A stretch of DNA of 64,000 bases from Parvibaculum sp002684405 (GTDB taxonomy: Bacteria > Pseudomonadota > Alphaproteobacteria > Parvibaculales > Parvibaculaceae): NCBI GenBank assembly GCA_965140395.1, contig OZ223207.1, positions 806,001-870,000 of the forward strand, in the 5' to 3' direction. Below the pieces are notes generated by a model. It had not been told where the DNA came from and did not search any database. It saw only the letters and a list, made by a program, of their open reading frames with translations. This document shows positions 1 through 12,219 of this stretch, one piece after another. Position 1 is the stretch's first letter. Each line of letters begins with the position of its first letter. A program made the translations under genes and the position numbers.

Positions 1-52
1 CACCGGTCTCCAAAACCGGGGGTTGGGGGTTCGAGCCCCTCCACTCCTGCCA
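1..52 (+). tRNA. tRNA-Trp (CCA), 3' part only
   Basis: The window opens inside a tRNA. Visible are the anticodon stem CCGGT/ACCGG (3-7, 15-19) around loop CTCCAAA with anticodon CCA at 10-12, a variable loop, the T arm GGGGG-TTCGAGC-CCCTC (25-41), the acceptor 3' strand CACTCCT (42-48), discriminator G and an encoded CCA (50-52). The D arm and acceptor 5' strand lie outside the window. tRNA-Trp directly upstream of secE is a familiar arrangement, often preceded by a tuf copy. Confidence 0.93.
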
Positions 53-158
53 GCGCCGGCAGTCGGGTGGCGGGGTCAGGAGACCCGGTCGGTTCCGGCA
101 GATGGACAGGATGGTCGGCGTAATCCGATCAGGCGCGCAATAGAGGATTTAGGCAGGA

Positions 159-359
159 ATGGCGAAGACCAATCCGCTCCAGTTTTTGCAGCAGGTTCGT
201 TCGGAGGTCACGAAAGTGACCTGGCCGACGCGCCGGGAGACCGTGATCACGACCGTCATGGTGTTCATTATGGTGGCGTTTGCGACGGTTTTCTTCTTTC
301 TCGCCGATCAGGTGCTGAGCATGGGCGTATCTTTCGTGCTCGGGCTTGGCGGCAGTTGA
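159..359 (+). CDS. secE: SecE, preprotein translocase subunit
   Basis: Small inner-membrane subunit that clamps SecY in the Sec translocon. The 66-residue protein is the short single-helix form. It has an amphipathic N-terminal helix with the family signature EVTKVTWPTRRE (about residues 16-27), followed by one hydrophobic membrane helix (about 29-50). It lies between tRNA-Trp and nusG, the standard bacterial order. The start follows an AGGCAGG-like ribosome site. No separate promoter is evident in the 106 bases after the tRNA, so read-through from the tRNA is possible. Confidence 0.96.
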   Translation: MAKTNPLQFLQQVRSEVTKVTWPTRRETVITTVMVFIMVAFATVFFFLADQVLSMGVSFVLGLGGS

Positions 360-374
360 GGCAATAGGGGCCCC

Positions 375-905
375 ATGGCCAAACGCTGGTACATCGTTCA
401 CGCCTACTCGAACTTCGAGAAGAAGGTGGCCGAGGCGCTCCGCGAGCAGGCGGAGCAGCACGGGCTTGCCGATGAGTTCGAGGAGATTCTCGTGCCGACC
501 GAAGAGGTCGTCGAGTTGCGCCGCGGACGGAAAATTAATGCGGAACGCAAATTCTTCCCCGGCTATGTGCTGGTGAAGATGGAGCTGACCGACCAGACCT
601 ATCATCTGGTCAAGGAAACGCCGAAGGTGACGGGTTTCCTGGGTGCGGACAACAAGCCGATGCCCATCAGCCAGGCGGAAGTCGATCGCATCCTGCATCA
701 GGTGCAGGAGGGTGTGGAGCGTCCCAAGCCGTCGATCACGTTCGAGATCGGCGAGCAGGTGCGCGTCGCGGATGGACCTTTCGCCTCGTTCAACGGTTTC
801 GTCGAGGAAGTCGACGAGGAAAAGGCGCGGCTCAAGGTCGCCGTGTCGATTTTCGGGCGCGCCACGCCGGTGGAGCTCGAATATTCGCAGGTCGAAAAGC
901 TCTAG
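375..905 (+). CDS. nusG: Transcription termination/antitermination factor NusG
   Basis: RNA polymerase elongation factor that binds the RpoC clamp helices and links transcription to Rho or to the ribosome (NusE/S10). The 176 residues match the usual length. The NGN domain occupies roughly 1-110 (RWYIVHAYSNFEKKV near the start, FFPGYVLVKMEL in the middle). The KOW domain is C-terminal (VADGPFASFNGFVEEV, about 133-148). It follows secE by 15 bases and very probably shares its transcript. The start is preceded by AGGGG. Confidence 0.97.
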   Translation: MAKRWYIVHAYSNFEKKVAEALREQAEQHGLADEFEEILVPTEEVVELRRGRKINAERKFFPGYVLVKMELTDQTYHLVKETPKVTGFLGADNKPMPISQAEVDRILHQVQEGVERPKPSITFEIGEQVRVADGPFASFNGFVEEVDEEKARLKVAVSIFGRATPVELEYSQVEKL

Positions 906-1016
906 GGCTTTTCGGTCTGTTGTCGTGTGTGGGAGGCGAGGGACGGCGTGCAATAGCCGGTCCGAACCGATGAACCACTAACCCAAAGATCCGGCAGGTG
1001 CCGGAAGGGGATAGAG

Positions 1017-1445
1017 ATGGCTAAGAAAATCGAAGGCTACATCAAGTTGCAGGTGCCGGCCGGACAGGCGAACCCTTCGCCGCCGATCGGTCCCGCGCTC
1101 GGTCAGCGTGGTCTGAACATCATGGAATTCTGCAAGGCGTTCAACGCGGCGTCCCAGCAGATGGAACAGGGCATGCCGATCCCGGTGATCATCACCGCCT
1201 ATTCGGACCGCTCTTTCACGTTCGAGATGAAGACCCCGCCTGCCTCCTTCTTCCTGAAGAAGGTAGCGAAAATCAAGTCCGGTTCCAAGACGCCGGGCCG
1301 CGAAAGCGCAGGCACCGTCACGATGGCGCAGTGCCGCGAAATCGCAGAGCAGAAGATGAAGGATCTCAACGCCAACGATCTCGATCAGGCGACGAAGATC
1401 ATTGCCGGTTCCGCCCGTTCCATGGGCCTTCAGGTGACGGAGTAA
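1017..1445 (+). CDS. rplK: 50S ribosomal protein L11
   Basis: L11 binds the GTPase-associated centre of 23S rRNA and is needed for stringent-response signalling. It is 142 residues long, as usual, with the N-terminal PANPSPPIGPALGQ-type signature (LQVPAGQANPSPPIGPALGQ region) and a C-terminal rRNA-binding domain ending GLQVTE. The ribosome site AAGGGG lies 7-8 bases upstream. It heads the rplK-rplA pair, with rplA starting 4 bases after its stop. The 111-base gap from nusG holds a small CCGGCA/TGCCGG hairpin but no convincing promoter. Confidence 0.97.
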   Translation: MAKKIEGYIKLQVPAGQANPSPPIGPALGQRGLNIMEFCKAFNAASQQMEQGMPIPVIITAYSDRSFTFEMKTPPASFFLKKVAKIKSGSKTPGRESAGTVTMAQCREIAEQKMKDLNANDLDQATKIIAGSARSMGLQVTE

Positions 1446-1449
1446 GGCC

Positions 1450-2151
1450 ATGGCGAAAGCAGGAAAACGCATTACGAACGCCCGTGAGGGCATCGACCGC
1501 AAGGCGACCTATTCGCTCGACGAAGCTGTGAAGCTCGTCAAGTCGAAGGCCGGCGCCAAATTCGACGAGACGGTGGAAGTGGCCATCGCGCTCGGCGTCG
1601 ATCCCCGCCATGCAGACCAGATGGTCCGCGGCGTGGTGACACTGCCGAACGGGTCCGGCCGGTCCGTCCGTGTGGCGGTGTTCGCCAAGGGCGACAAGGC
1701 CGAGGCGGCGAAGGCCGCGGGCGCGGATGTCGTCGGCGCGGAAGACCTCGCCGAGGAAGTCCAGGGCGGCAAGATCGATTTCGATCGCTGCATCGCGACG
1801 CCGGACATGATGCCGCTCGTCGGCCGTCTGGGTAAGGTGCTGGGTCCGCGCGGCCTGATGCCGAACCCGAAGGTCGGCACGGTGACGCCGGATGTCGAGG
1901 AAGCCGTCAAGGCTGCCAAGGGCGGCGCCGTGGAATTCCGCGTCGAGAAGGCCGGTATCGTACATGCCGGCGTTGGCAAGGCGAGCTTCACGGAAGATCA
2001 GATCGCGGGGAACATCCGCGCGCTGGTCGATGCCGTGAACAAGGCCAAGCCGACAGGCGCCAAGGGTACGTATATCAAGCGCATCGCAATCAGCTCGACC
2101 ATGGGCCCCGGGGTCAAGGTCGACACGGCGACGGCGCTGCAGCCGGCCTGA
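1450..2151 (+). CDS. rplA: 50S ribosomal protein L1
   Basis: L1 forms the mobile L1 stalk at the E site and in many bacteria represses the rplKA mRNA. The protein is 233 residues. The family signature is present in the centre (MMPLVGRLGKVLGPRGLMPN and the KVGTVTPDV stretch, about 118-144). It is tightly coupled to rplK (4-base gap) and is followed by the long rplJ leader, so rplKA can behave as a separate regulatory unit. Confidence 0.97.
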   Translation: MAKAGKRITNAREGIDRKATYSLDEAVKLVKSKAGAKFDETVEVAIALGVDPRHADQMVRGVVTLPNGSGRSVRVAVFAKGDKAEAAKAAGADVVGAEDLAEEVQGGKIDFDRCIATPDMMPLVGRLGKVLGPRGLMPNPKVGTVTPDVEEAVKAAKGGAVEFRVEKAGIVHAGVGKASFTEDQIAGNIRALVDAVNKAKPTGAKGTYIKRIAISSTMGPGVKVDTATALQPA

Positions 2152-2167
2152 GGCCGGTAACGAGTTT

Positions 2168-2200
2168 CCATCCGCAGGGCTCTCAGGGCTCCGCGGATGG
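2168..2200 (+). other. Hairpin just after rplA
   Basis: A perfect 8-bp stem CCATCCGC (2168-2175) / GCGGATGG (2193-2200) with a 17-base loop begins 17 bases after the rplA stop. No run of T follows, so it is not a canonical intrinsic terminator. It could be an mRNA processing or stability element separating rplKA from rplJL-rpoBC. Confidence 0.5.
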
Positions 2201-2267
2201 TTGAAACGGACGGGACGCAGGCACTCTGGCTTTACCTGATGGTGAACCGGGGTGGCTGCGCCATCGT

Positions 2268-2364
2268 CCGTTTACCTGTCCGAGACTGCAGGTGCCGGAT
2301 CCCTCTATCGGGGTGATGGCTAAGCGCCAGGAAAGGCGGCCGGCACAGACGGGAGCTGAAACGG
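2268..2364 (+). promoter_or_regulatory. L10-type ribosomal protein leader (autoregulatory mRNA element)
   Basis: The 391-base rplA-rplJ gap contains a structure matching the known L10(L12)4-binding leader. There is a closing stem CCGTTT (2268-2273) / AAACGG (2359-2364), then an inner stem GTGCCGG (2292-2298) / CCGGCAC (2340-2346). Between them lies an internal loop with GTCCGAGACTGCAG on the 5' side and AGACGGGAGCTG on the 3' side. The GTCC-AGAC-GCAGG and AGACGG elements are those I recall from the E. coli rplJ leader. Binding of L10-L12 there represses rplJL translation. The rest of the gap (2365-2542) shows nothing else clear apart from the GAAGGAGAG ribosome site. Confidence 0.78.
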
Positions 2365-2542
2365 TTTTGAAGATCGGCATGGTCCGGTCTTCGGGATCGG
2401 TTGGAGCCCGGGACAGGCAAGTGAGCGCCGTGTGATGCGGAGGTGCGGCTTGACTGCCAAACCGAAGTGACGCGCGGCATTTGCCAAAGACGGGTAACCG
2501 TCCCCAAGCGCACAGGGGTTGTGCGCGAAGGAGAGAGCTTAA

Positions 2543-3061
2543 GTGGATAGAGCGGAAAAATCCGAGCTCGTAACGCACCTCAATGGCGTGTTCAGCACGA
2601 CCGGCGTGGTTGTCGTTGCCCACTACACCGGCCTCACCGTGACGGAGATTACAGACCTCCGTGCACGCATGGGTGAGGTGGGGGCCTCGTTCAAGGTAAC
2701 GAAGAACAGGCTCGCCAAGCTCGCTCTTGATGGCACCCCGATGGCAGGGATCTCCGATCTCTTCACGGGGCCGACGGCCATTGCCTATTCGGACGATCCG
2801 GTCGCAGCACCCAAGATTGCGGCCAAGTTCGCCAAGGAAAACCAGAAGCTGGTGATCCTGGGCGGCGCGATGGGCGAGACCGTACTGGACGCGGACGGCG
2901 TGAAGCAGCTTGCTGATATGCCGTCGCTGGATGAGCTGCGCGCCAAGATCGTGGGCATGATCAACACGCCCGCCACGCGTATTGCCGGTGTCGTTCAGGC
3001 GCCTGCCGGCCAGCTCGCACGCGTGCTGAATGCCTATGCCACCAAGGACGAAGCGGCCTGA
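2543..3061 (+). CDS. rplJ: 50S ribosomal protein L10
   Basis: L10 anchors the L7/L12 dimers to the ribosomal stalk and, with L12, autoregulates this mRNA. The protein is 172 residues and begins with GTG (MDRAEKSE) behind GAAGGAGAG. It shows the N-terminal rRNA-binding domain (VVAHYTGLTV, FKVTKNRLAKLAL) and a C-terminal helix for L12 binding (about 140-172). An L10-type leader lies upstream and rplL follows 49 bases downstream. Confidence 0.96.
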   Translation: MDRAEKSELVTHLNGVFSTTGVVVVAHYTGLTVTEITDLRARMGEVGASFKVTKNRLAKLALDGTPMAGISDLFTGPTAIAYSDDPVAAPKIAAKFAKENQKLVILGGAMGETVLDADGVKQLADMPSLDELRAKIVGMINTPATRIAGVVQAPAGQLARVLNAYATKDEAA

Positions 3062-3110
3062 GGCCGATCCGGTGAAATCGAAACCAACCGAATCCAAGAG
3101 AGATTGAAAA

Positions 3111-3488
3111 ATGGCTGATCTGGAAAAGATTGTTGAAGACCTTTCGAACCTGACCGTCCTCGAGGCGGCCGAGCTTTCCAAGATGCTCGAAGAGAAGTGG
3201 GGCGTCTCCGCCGCTGCGCCGGTTGCCGTCGCAGCTGCCGGTGGTGCCGCTGCCGGTGGCGAAGCCGCTGCCGAGCAGAGCGAGTTCGACGTGATCCTGA
3301 CCGATGCGGGCGACAAGAAGATCAACGTGATCAAGGAAGTCCGTGCGATCACCGGCCTTGGCCTCAAGGAAGCCAAGGACATGGTGGAAGGCGCTCCGAA
3401 GCCCATCAAGGAAGGTGTGGAAAAGGAAGAAGCCGAGAAGCTCAAGGCGCAGCTCGAAGGTGCCGGCGCCAAGGTCGAACTCAAGTAA
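3111..3488 (+). CDS. rplL: 50S ribosomal protein L7/L12
   Basis: Stalk protein that recruits translational GTPases. It is 125 residues long, with an N-terminal dimerisation domain (LEKIVEDLSNLTVLEAAEL), an Ala/Gly-rich flexible hinge (about 36-55) and a globular C-terminal domain with KINVIKEVRAITGLGLKEAK and the terminal GAKVELK. It is acidic and highly expressed. The 197-base gap to rpoB holds a strong hairpin, as expected where stalk protein synthesis must exceed polymerase synthesis. Confidence 0.97.
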   Translation: MADLEKIVEDLSNLTVLEAAELSKMLEEKWGVSAAAPVAVAAAGGAAAGGEAAAEQSEFDVILTDAGDKKINVIKEVRAITGLGLKEAKDMVEGAPKPIKEGVEKEEAEKLKAQLEGAGAKVELK

Positions 3489-3507
3489 GACCTTACGACT
3501 ACGCGGT

Positions 3508-3536
3508 CCGGGACGGAGCTTCGGCTTCCGTCCCGG
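3508..3536 (+). other. UUCG-capped hairpin in the rplL-rpoB gap
   Basis: A 12-bp stem CCGGGACGGAGC (3508-3519) / GCT-T-CCGTCCCGG (3524-3536), with one bulged T, is capped by the very stable tetraloop TTCG (3520-3523). No T run follows. A second pairing CCGGGCG (3617-3623) / CGCCCGG (3643-3649) lies closer to rpoB. In E. coli this gap carries an attenuator and an RNase III site; here I infer partial termination or processing. Confidence 0.6.
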
Positions 3537-3685
3537 CCGACCCCTCAGCCGCCGCCCCCTGATACGGGATACAGGCGCGAGGACTACCGGAGATACCGGG
3601 AGAGAAGGGCATGAGACCGGGCGGCCCTTCTTCCGGACAAAACGCCCGGCCGCCGTTCTTACTCAGAGCGTTGCGAGGAGCACAT

Positions 3686-7774
<4,089 letters not shown>

Positions 7775-7790
7775 CGAACAGGACGAAAGG

Positions 7791-7815
7791 CGGCGCGCCC
7801 AAGGCGGGCGCGCCG
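7791..7815 (+). repeat. Perfect GC-rich hairpin in the rpoB-rpoC gap
   Basis: CGGCGCGCCC (7791-7800) pairs perfectly with GGGCGCGCCG (7806-7815) around loop AAGGC. It contains the palindrome GGCGCGCC and is followed by GTCATCC, so there is no U tract. Nearly the same element occurs between tuf and rpsJ. The 166-base rpoB-rpoC gap otherwise holds only a ribosome site (CAGGAG) before rpoC. Confidence 0.7.
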
Positions 7816-7940
7816 TCATCCTCCCGCGAAAGCGCGGAAGGGAATATGGGTATCGAAATACGGGGTAGGCGGAAGGAAGGCCCCACCATCCGCGAAAATC
7901 ACCCCCGCTGGCCTGGCGGCCAAAGCTCAGGAGACGTCTC

Positions 7941-10900
7941 ATGAACCAAGAGGTCATGAACATTTTCAATCCGACGGCGCCCACGCAGACCTTCGACCAG
8001 CTGAAGATCTCTATCGCGAGCCCGGAACGGATCCTGTCCTGGTCTTTCGGTGAGATCAAAAAACCCGAGACGATCAACTACCGTACGTTCAAGCCCGAGC
8101 GGGACGGCCTCTTCTGCGCGCGCATCTTCGGTCCGATCAAGGACTATGAGTGCCTGTGCGGCAAGTACAAGAGGATGAAGTACAAGGGCATCATCTGCGA
8201 GAAGTGCGGCGTGGAAGTGACGCTCTCGAAGGTCCGCCGCGAGCGGATGGGCCATATCGAGCTTGCCGCTCCCGTTGCGCATATCTGGTTCCTGAAGTCG
8301 CTGCCGAGCCGTATCGGCTTGCTTCTCGACATGACGCTGAAGGATCTGGAACGGGTTCTCTATTTCGAGAACTACATCGTTCTGGAGCCGGGCCTCACGC
8401 CGCTCAAGGAGCGTCAGCTCCTGACGGAAGAGGAGTATATGGATGCGCAGGAACAGTATGGCGAAGACAGCTTCACGGCGGCCATCGGCGCGGAAGCGAT
8501 CCGCGAGATCCTGATCGGTCTCGACCTTGAGAAGACCGCGGCGGATCTGCGCGTCGAGATCGCCGAGGCGACGACCGAGCTGAAGCCGAAGAAGCTTGCC
8601 AAGCGCCTGAAGATCATCGAAGCCTTCATCGAGTCCGGCAATCGTCCCGAGTGGATGATCATGACGGTCGTTCCGGTCATTCCGCCGGAACTGCGTCCGC
8701 TGGTGCCGCTGGATGGCGGTCGCTTCGCGACGTCGGACCTCAACGATCTCTATCGCCGCGTCATCAACCGTAACAACCGTCTGAAGCGGCTGATGGAGCT
8801 GCGCGCGCCGGATATCATCATCCGTAACGAAAAGCGCATGCTTCAGGAATCCGTCGATGCGCTGTTCGACAATGGCCGCCGCGGCCGCGTCATCACGGGC
8901 GCCAACAAGCGTCCGCTGAAGTCGCTCGCCGACATGCTCAAGGGCAAGCAGGGGCGTTTCCGCCAGAACCTGCTCGGCAAGCGCGTGGACTATTCCGGCC
9001 GTTCGGTGATCGTGGTGGGCCCGGAGCTGAAGCTCCATCAGTGCGGCCTGCCCAAGAAGATGGCGCTCGAGCTCTTCAAGCCCTTCATCTATTCGCGCCT
9101 GGAGGCCAAGGGCCTGTCGGCGACGGTGAAGCAGGCCAAGAAGCTTGTGGAAAAGGAGCGTCCGGAGGTCTGGGATATCCTCGAAGAGGTGATCCGCGAA
9201 CATCCGGTGCTGCTCAACCGTGCGCCGACGCTTCACCGCCTCGGTATTCAGGCGTTCGAGCCGACACTCATCGAAGGCAAGGCGATCCAGCTTCATCCGC
9301 TGGTCTGCGCGGCGTTCAATGCCGACTTCGACGGCGACCAGATGGCCGTTCACGTGCCGCTGTCGCTCGAAGCCCAGCTTGAAGCCCGTGTGCTGATGAT
9401 GTCGACGAACAACATCCTGCATCCGGCCAATGGTCAGCCGATCATCGTGCCGTCGCAGGATATCGTTCTCGGCCTCTATTACGTGACGCAGCAGAAAGAG
9501 AACGAGCCGGGCGAGGGCATGGTCTTCGGTTCCCTGTCCGAAATCGAGTATGCGCTGGAAAACAAGGTCGTTACGCTGCACGCCAAGGTGAAGGCGCGCC
9601 GCCAGACGAAGAACGCAGACGGCGAGCTTGTCTGGGAAGTCGTGGACACGACCCCGGGCCGCATGATGGTGGGCGAACGCCTGCCCAAGCACCCCAACGT
9701 GCCGTTCGATCTCGTGAACCGTCTGCTCACGAAGAAAGACATCTCCAACATGATCGATGTGGTCTACCGCCACACCGGCCAGAAGGAGACGGTCATCTTC
9801 TGCGACCAGATCATGGCGCTCGGCTTCCGCCAGGCCTTCAAGGCGGGCATTTCCTTCGGCAAGGATGACATGGTCATTCCCGAAGAGAAGGAAGCGCTGG
9901 TCGAGGAGACCAAGAAGCTCGCGACCGAATATGAGCAGCAGTATATCGACGGCCTCATCACGCAGGGCGAGAAGTACAACAAGGTGGTCGATGCCTGGGC
10001 CAAGTGCACCGACCGCGTCGCCGATGTGATGATGCAGAAGATCTCCGCCGTTCAGGTCGACGAGGAGACCAAGCGCGAAAAGCCCATCAACTCTATCTAC
10101 ATGATGGCTCACTCCGGTGCGCGTGGTTCGCCCGCCCAGATGAAGCAGCTTGCCGGTATGCGTGGCCTGATGGCCAAGCCGTCGGGCGAAATCATCGAGA
10201 CGCCGATCATCTCGAACTTCAAGGAAGGCCTCACCGTTCTCGAGTACTTCAACTCGACCCATGGTGCGCGTAAGGGCCTTGCCGACACCGCGCTCAAGAC
10301 GGCGAACTCGGGTTACCTGACCCGCCGTCTGGTGGACGTGGCGCAGGACTCCATCATCACCGAGGAGGATTGCGGCACGGATGCGGGCATCACGGTTCAG
10401 GCTGTGATCGAGTCCGGCGACGTGATCGTTTCGCTGGGCGCGCGCGTCCTTGGCCGTACCACGGCCGACGAAGTGGCGAACCCGGCGACGGGCGAAGTGA
10501 TCGTGCCGAAGAACCACCTCATCGAAGAAGCCGATGTGGACCGGATCGAGGAAGCCAATATCCAGTCGATCCGCATTCGTTCGGTTCTGACCTGCGAAAC
10601 CCGTGGCGGCGTTTGCGGTGCCTGTTACGGCCGCGACCTTGCACGCGGTACGCCGGTCAATATGGGCGAGGCGGTCGGCGTGATCGCGGCCCAGTCGATC
10701 GGCGAGCCGGGCACGCAGCTCACCATGCGTACCTTCCATATCGGCGGTACGGCGCAGGTGGCCGACAACTCCTATGTGGAGTCCAACCATGAAGGTACGG
10801 TGCGCATTGCGAACCGGAACATCGTGACGGACTCTTCCGGTCAGCTCGTGGTCATGGGCCGCAACGTGCAGGTGCAGGTCATCGACGAGCACGGGACGGA

Positions 10901-12140
10901 GCGTGCCGCGCACAAGCTGGTCTATGGTTCGCGCCTGCGCGTGGACGATGGCGACAAGGTCGAGCGCGGTCAGCGCATCGCGGAATGGGATCCCTACACC
11001 ATGCCGCTGCTGACCGAAGTCGACGGCACGATCGGGTTCGAAGACCTCATCGAGGGCGTTTCGATCCGCGAAGTGGCGGACGAGGCGACGGGTATTTCGA
11101 GCCGCGTCGTGGTCGACTGGCGTGCCGCGCCGAAGGGCAACGAGCTTCGCCCGGCCATGGTCATTCGCGATGAGAATGGCGAAATCCGCACGCTGGCCAA
11201 CGGCAATGAAGCCCGTTACCTGCTTTCGGTGGACGCCATTCTGTCGGTTGAAAACGGGTCGAAGATCCATGCCGGCGACGTGCTGGCGCGTATCCCGACC
11301 GAAGGCGCCAAGACGCGCGACATCACGGGCGGTCTGCCGCGCGTGGCGGAGCTCTTCGAAGCACGCCGTCCGAAGGATCATGCGATCATTTCGGAGGTCA
11401 CGGGCCGCGTCGAATTCGGCAAGGACTACAAGAACAAGCGTCGCATCATCGTGCATCCGTCCGACGAGAGCATGGAGCCTGTCGAGTATCTGATCCCGAA
11501 GGGCAAGCATATTGCCATTCAGGAAGGCGACATCATCGAGAAGGGCGAGTTCATCCTGGACGGCCATCCGGCCCCGCATGACATCCTGGCGATTTCGGGT
11601 GTCGAGGAGCTGGCGGCCTATCTGGTGAACGAGATCCAGGACGTCTACCGCCTGCAGGGCGTGGGCATCAACGACAAGCACATCGAAGTGATTGTCCGTA
11701 ACATGCTCCAGAAGGTGGAAGTCACGGATCCGGGCGAGTCCAGCACGCTGTCCGGCGAGCAGATGGACCGCATCGAGTTCGATCAGATGAACGAACGTCT
11801 CGAGGCGGAGGGCAAGAAGCCGGCAACGGCAAGCCCGGTGCTGCTTGGCATCACCAAGGCCAGCCTGCAGACGCGCTCCTTCATCTCGGCCGCCTCCTTC
11901 CAGGAGACGACCCGGGTGCTCACCGAAGCCGCGGTCGCCGGCAAGGCGGACGAGCTGATGGGCCTGAAGGAAAACGTCATCGTGGGCCGTCTCATCCCGG
12001 CGGGTACGGGCGGTATGCTCCAGCGCCTGCGGGGCGAGGCCGGCAAACGCGATGCCGAGCTTCTCGAAGCCCAGGGCGAGGAAGAGATCGTGGCGAGCGA
12101 ACTCTCTCCGGAGCCTGCGGGCGAAGAAGAAGCGATCTGA
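7941..12140 (+). CDS. rpoC: DNA-directed RNA polymerase subunit beta'
   Basis: Largest polymerase subunit, 1399 residues, carrying the active-site magnesium loop NADFDGD at about 460-466. The N-terminal zinc-binding cysteines are C71, C73, C86 and C89; the second zinc site includes C885, C892 and C895 (CETRGGVCGAC). The bridge-helix and trigger-loop regions are intact, with GEAVGVIAAQSIGEPGTQLT beginning near 912. Start ATG follows CAGGAG. It ends 24 bases before a strong terminator. Confidence 0.98.
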   Translation: MNQEVMNIFNPTAPTQTFDQLKISIASPERILSWSFGEIKKPETINYRTFKPERDGLFCARIFGPIKDYECLCGKYKRMKYKGIICEKCGVEVTLSKVRRERMGHIELAAPVAHIWFLKSLPSRIGLLLDMTLKDLERVLYFENYIVLEPGLTPLKERQLLTEEEYMDAQEQYGEDSFTAAIGAEAIREILIGLDLEKTAADLRVEIAEATTELKPKKLAKRLKIIEAFIESGNRPEWMIMTVVPVIPPELRPLVPLDGGRFATSDLNDLYRRVINRNNRLKRLMELRAPDIIIRNEKRMLQESVDALFDNGRRGRVITGANKRPLKSLADMLKGKQGRFRQNLLGKRVDYSGRSVIVVGPELKLHQCGLPKKMALELFKPFIYSRLEAKGLSATVKQAKKLVEKERPEVWDILEEVIREHPVLLNRAPTLHRLGIQAFEPTLIEGKAIQLHPLVCAAFNADFDGDQMAVHVPLSLEAQLEARVLMMSTNNILHPANGQPIIVPSQDIVLGLYYVTQQKENEPGEGMVFGSLSEIEYALENKVVTLHAKVKARRQTKNADGELVWEVVDTTPGRMMVGERLPKHPNVPFDLVNRLLTKKDISNMIDVVYRHTGQKETVIFCDQIMALGFRQAFKAGISFGKDDMVIPEEKEALVEETKKLATEYEQQYIDGLITQGEKYNKVVDAWAKCTDRVADVMMQKISAVQVDEETKREKPINSIYMMAHSGARGSPAQMKQLAGMRGLMAKPSGEIIETPIISNFKEGLTVLEYFNSTHGARKGLADTALKTANSGYLTRRLVDVAQDSIITEEDCGTDAGITVQAVIESGDVIVSLGARVLGRTTADEVANPATGEVIVPKNHLIEEADVDRIEEANIQSIRIRSVLTCETRGGVCGACYGRDLARGTPVNMGEAVGVIAAQSIGEPGTQLTMRTFHIGGTAQVADNSYVESNHEGTVRIANRNIVTDSSGQLVVMGRNVQVQVIDEHGTERAAHKLVYGSRLRVDDGDKVERGQRIAEWDPYTMPLLTEVDGTIGFEDLIEGVSIREVADEATGISSRVVVDWRAAPKGNELRPAMVIRDENGEIRTLANGNEARYLLSVDAILSVENGSKIHAGDVLARIPTEGAKTRDITGGLPRVAELFEARRPKDHAIISEVTGRVEFGKDYKNKRRIIVHPSDESMEPVEYLIPKGKHIAIQEGDIIEKGEFILDGHPAPHDILAISGVEELAAYLVNEIQDVYRLQGVGINDKHIEVIVRNMLQKVEVTDPGESSTLSGEQMDRIEFDQMNERLEAEGKKPATASPVLLGITKASLQTRSFISAASFQETTRVLTEAAVAGKADELMGLKENVIVGRLIPAGTGGMLQRLRGEAGKRDAELLEAQGEEEIVASELSPEPAGEEEAI

Positions 12141-12164
12141 GGCGTTTCTTGACGATTGAGGAAG

Positions 12165-12200
12165 CGGGCTGCGCGGGAATACCGCGCAGCCCGTTTTCGT
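12165..12200 (+). terminator. Rho-independent terminator after rpoC
   Basis: A perfect 12-bp stem CGGGCTGCGCGG (12165-12176) / CCGCGCAGCCCG (12182-12193) with loop GAATA is followed by TTTTCGTT. This is the natural end of the rplKAJL-rpoBC transcripts. Confidence 0.9.
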
Positions 12201-12219
12201 TCAGGAGGATATTTCAGGG

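Noticed and set aside
3611..3685. N-terminal extension of RpoB by 25 residues
   Set aside because: The extension MRPGGPSSGQ... is not conserved and lies inside the hairpin-rich gap; GCGAGGAG before 3686 marks the real start.
7899..11681. Open frame of 1260 codons antisense to rpoC
   Set aside because: Same codon-bias shadow; no recognisable motif and composition unlike real proteins here.
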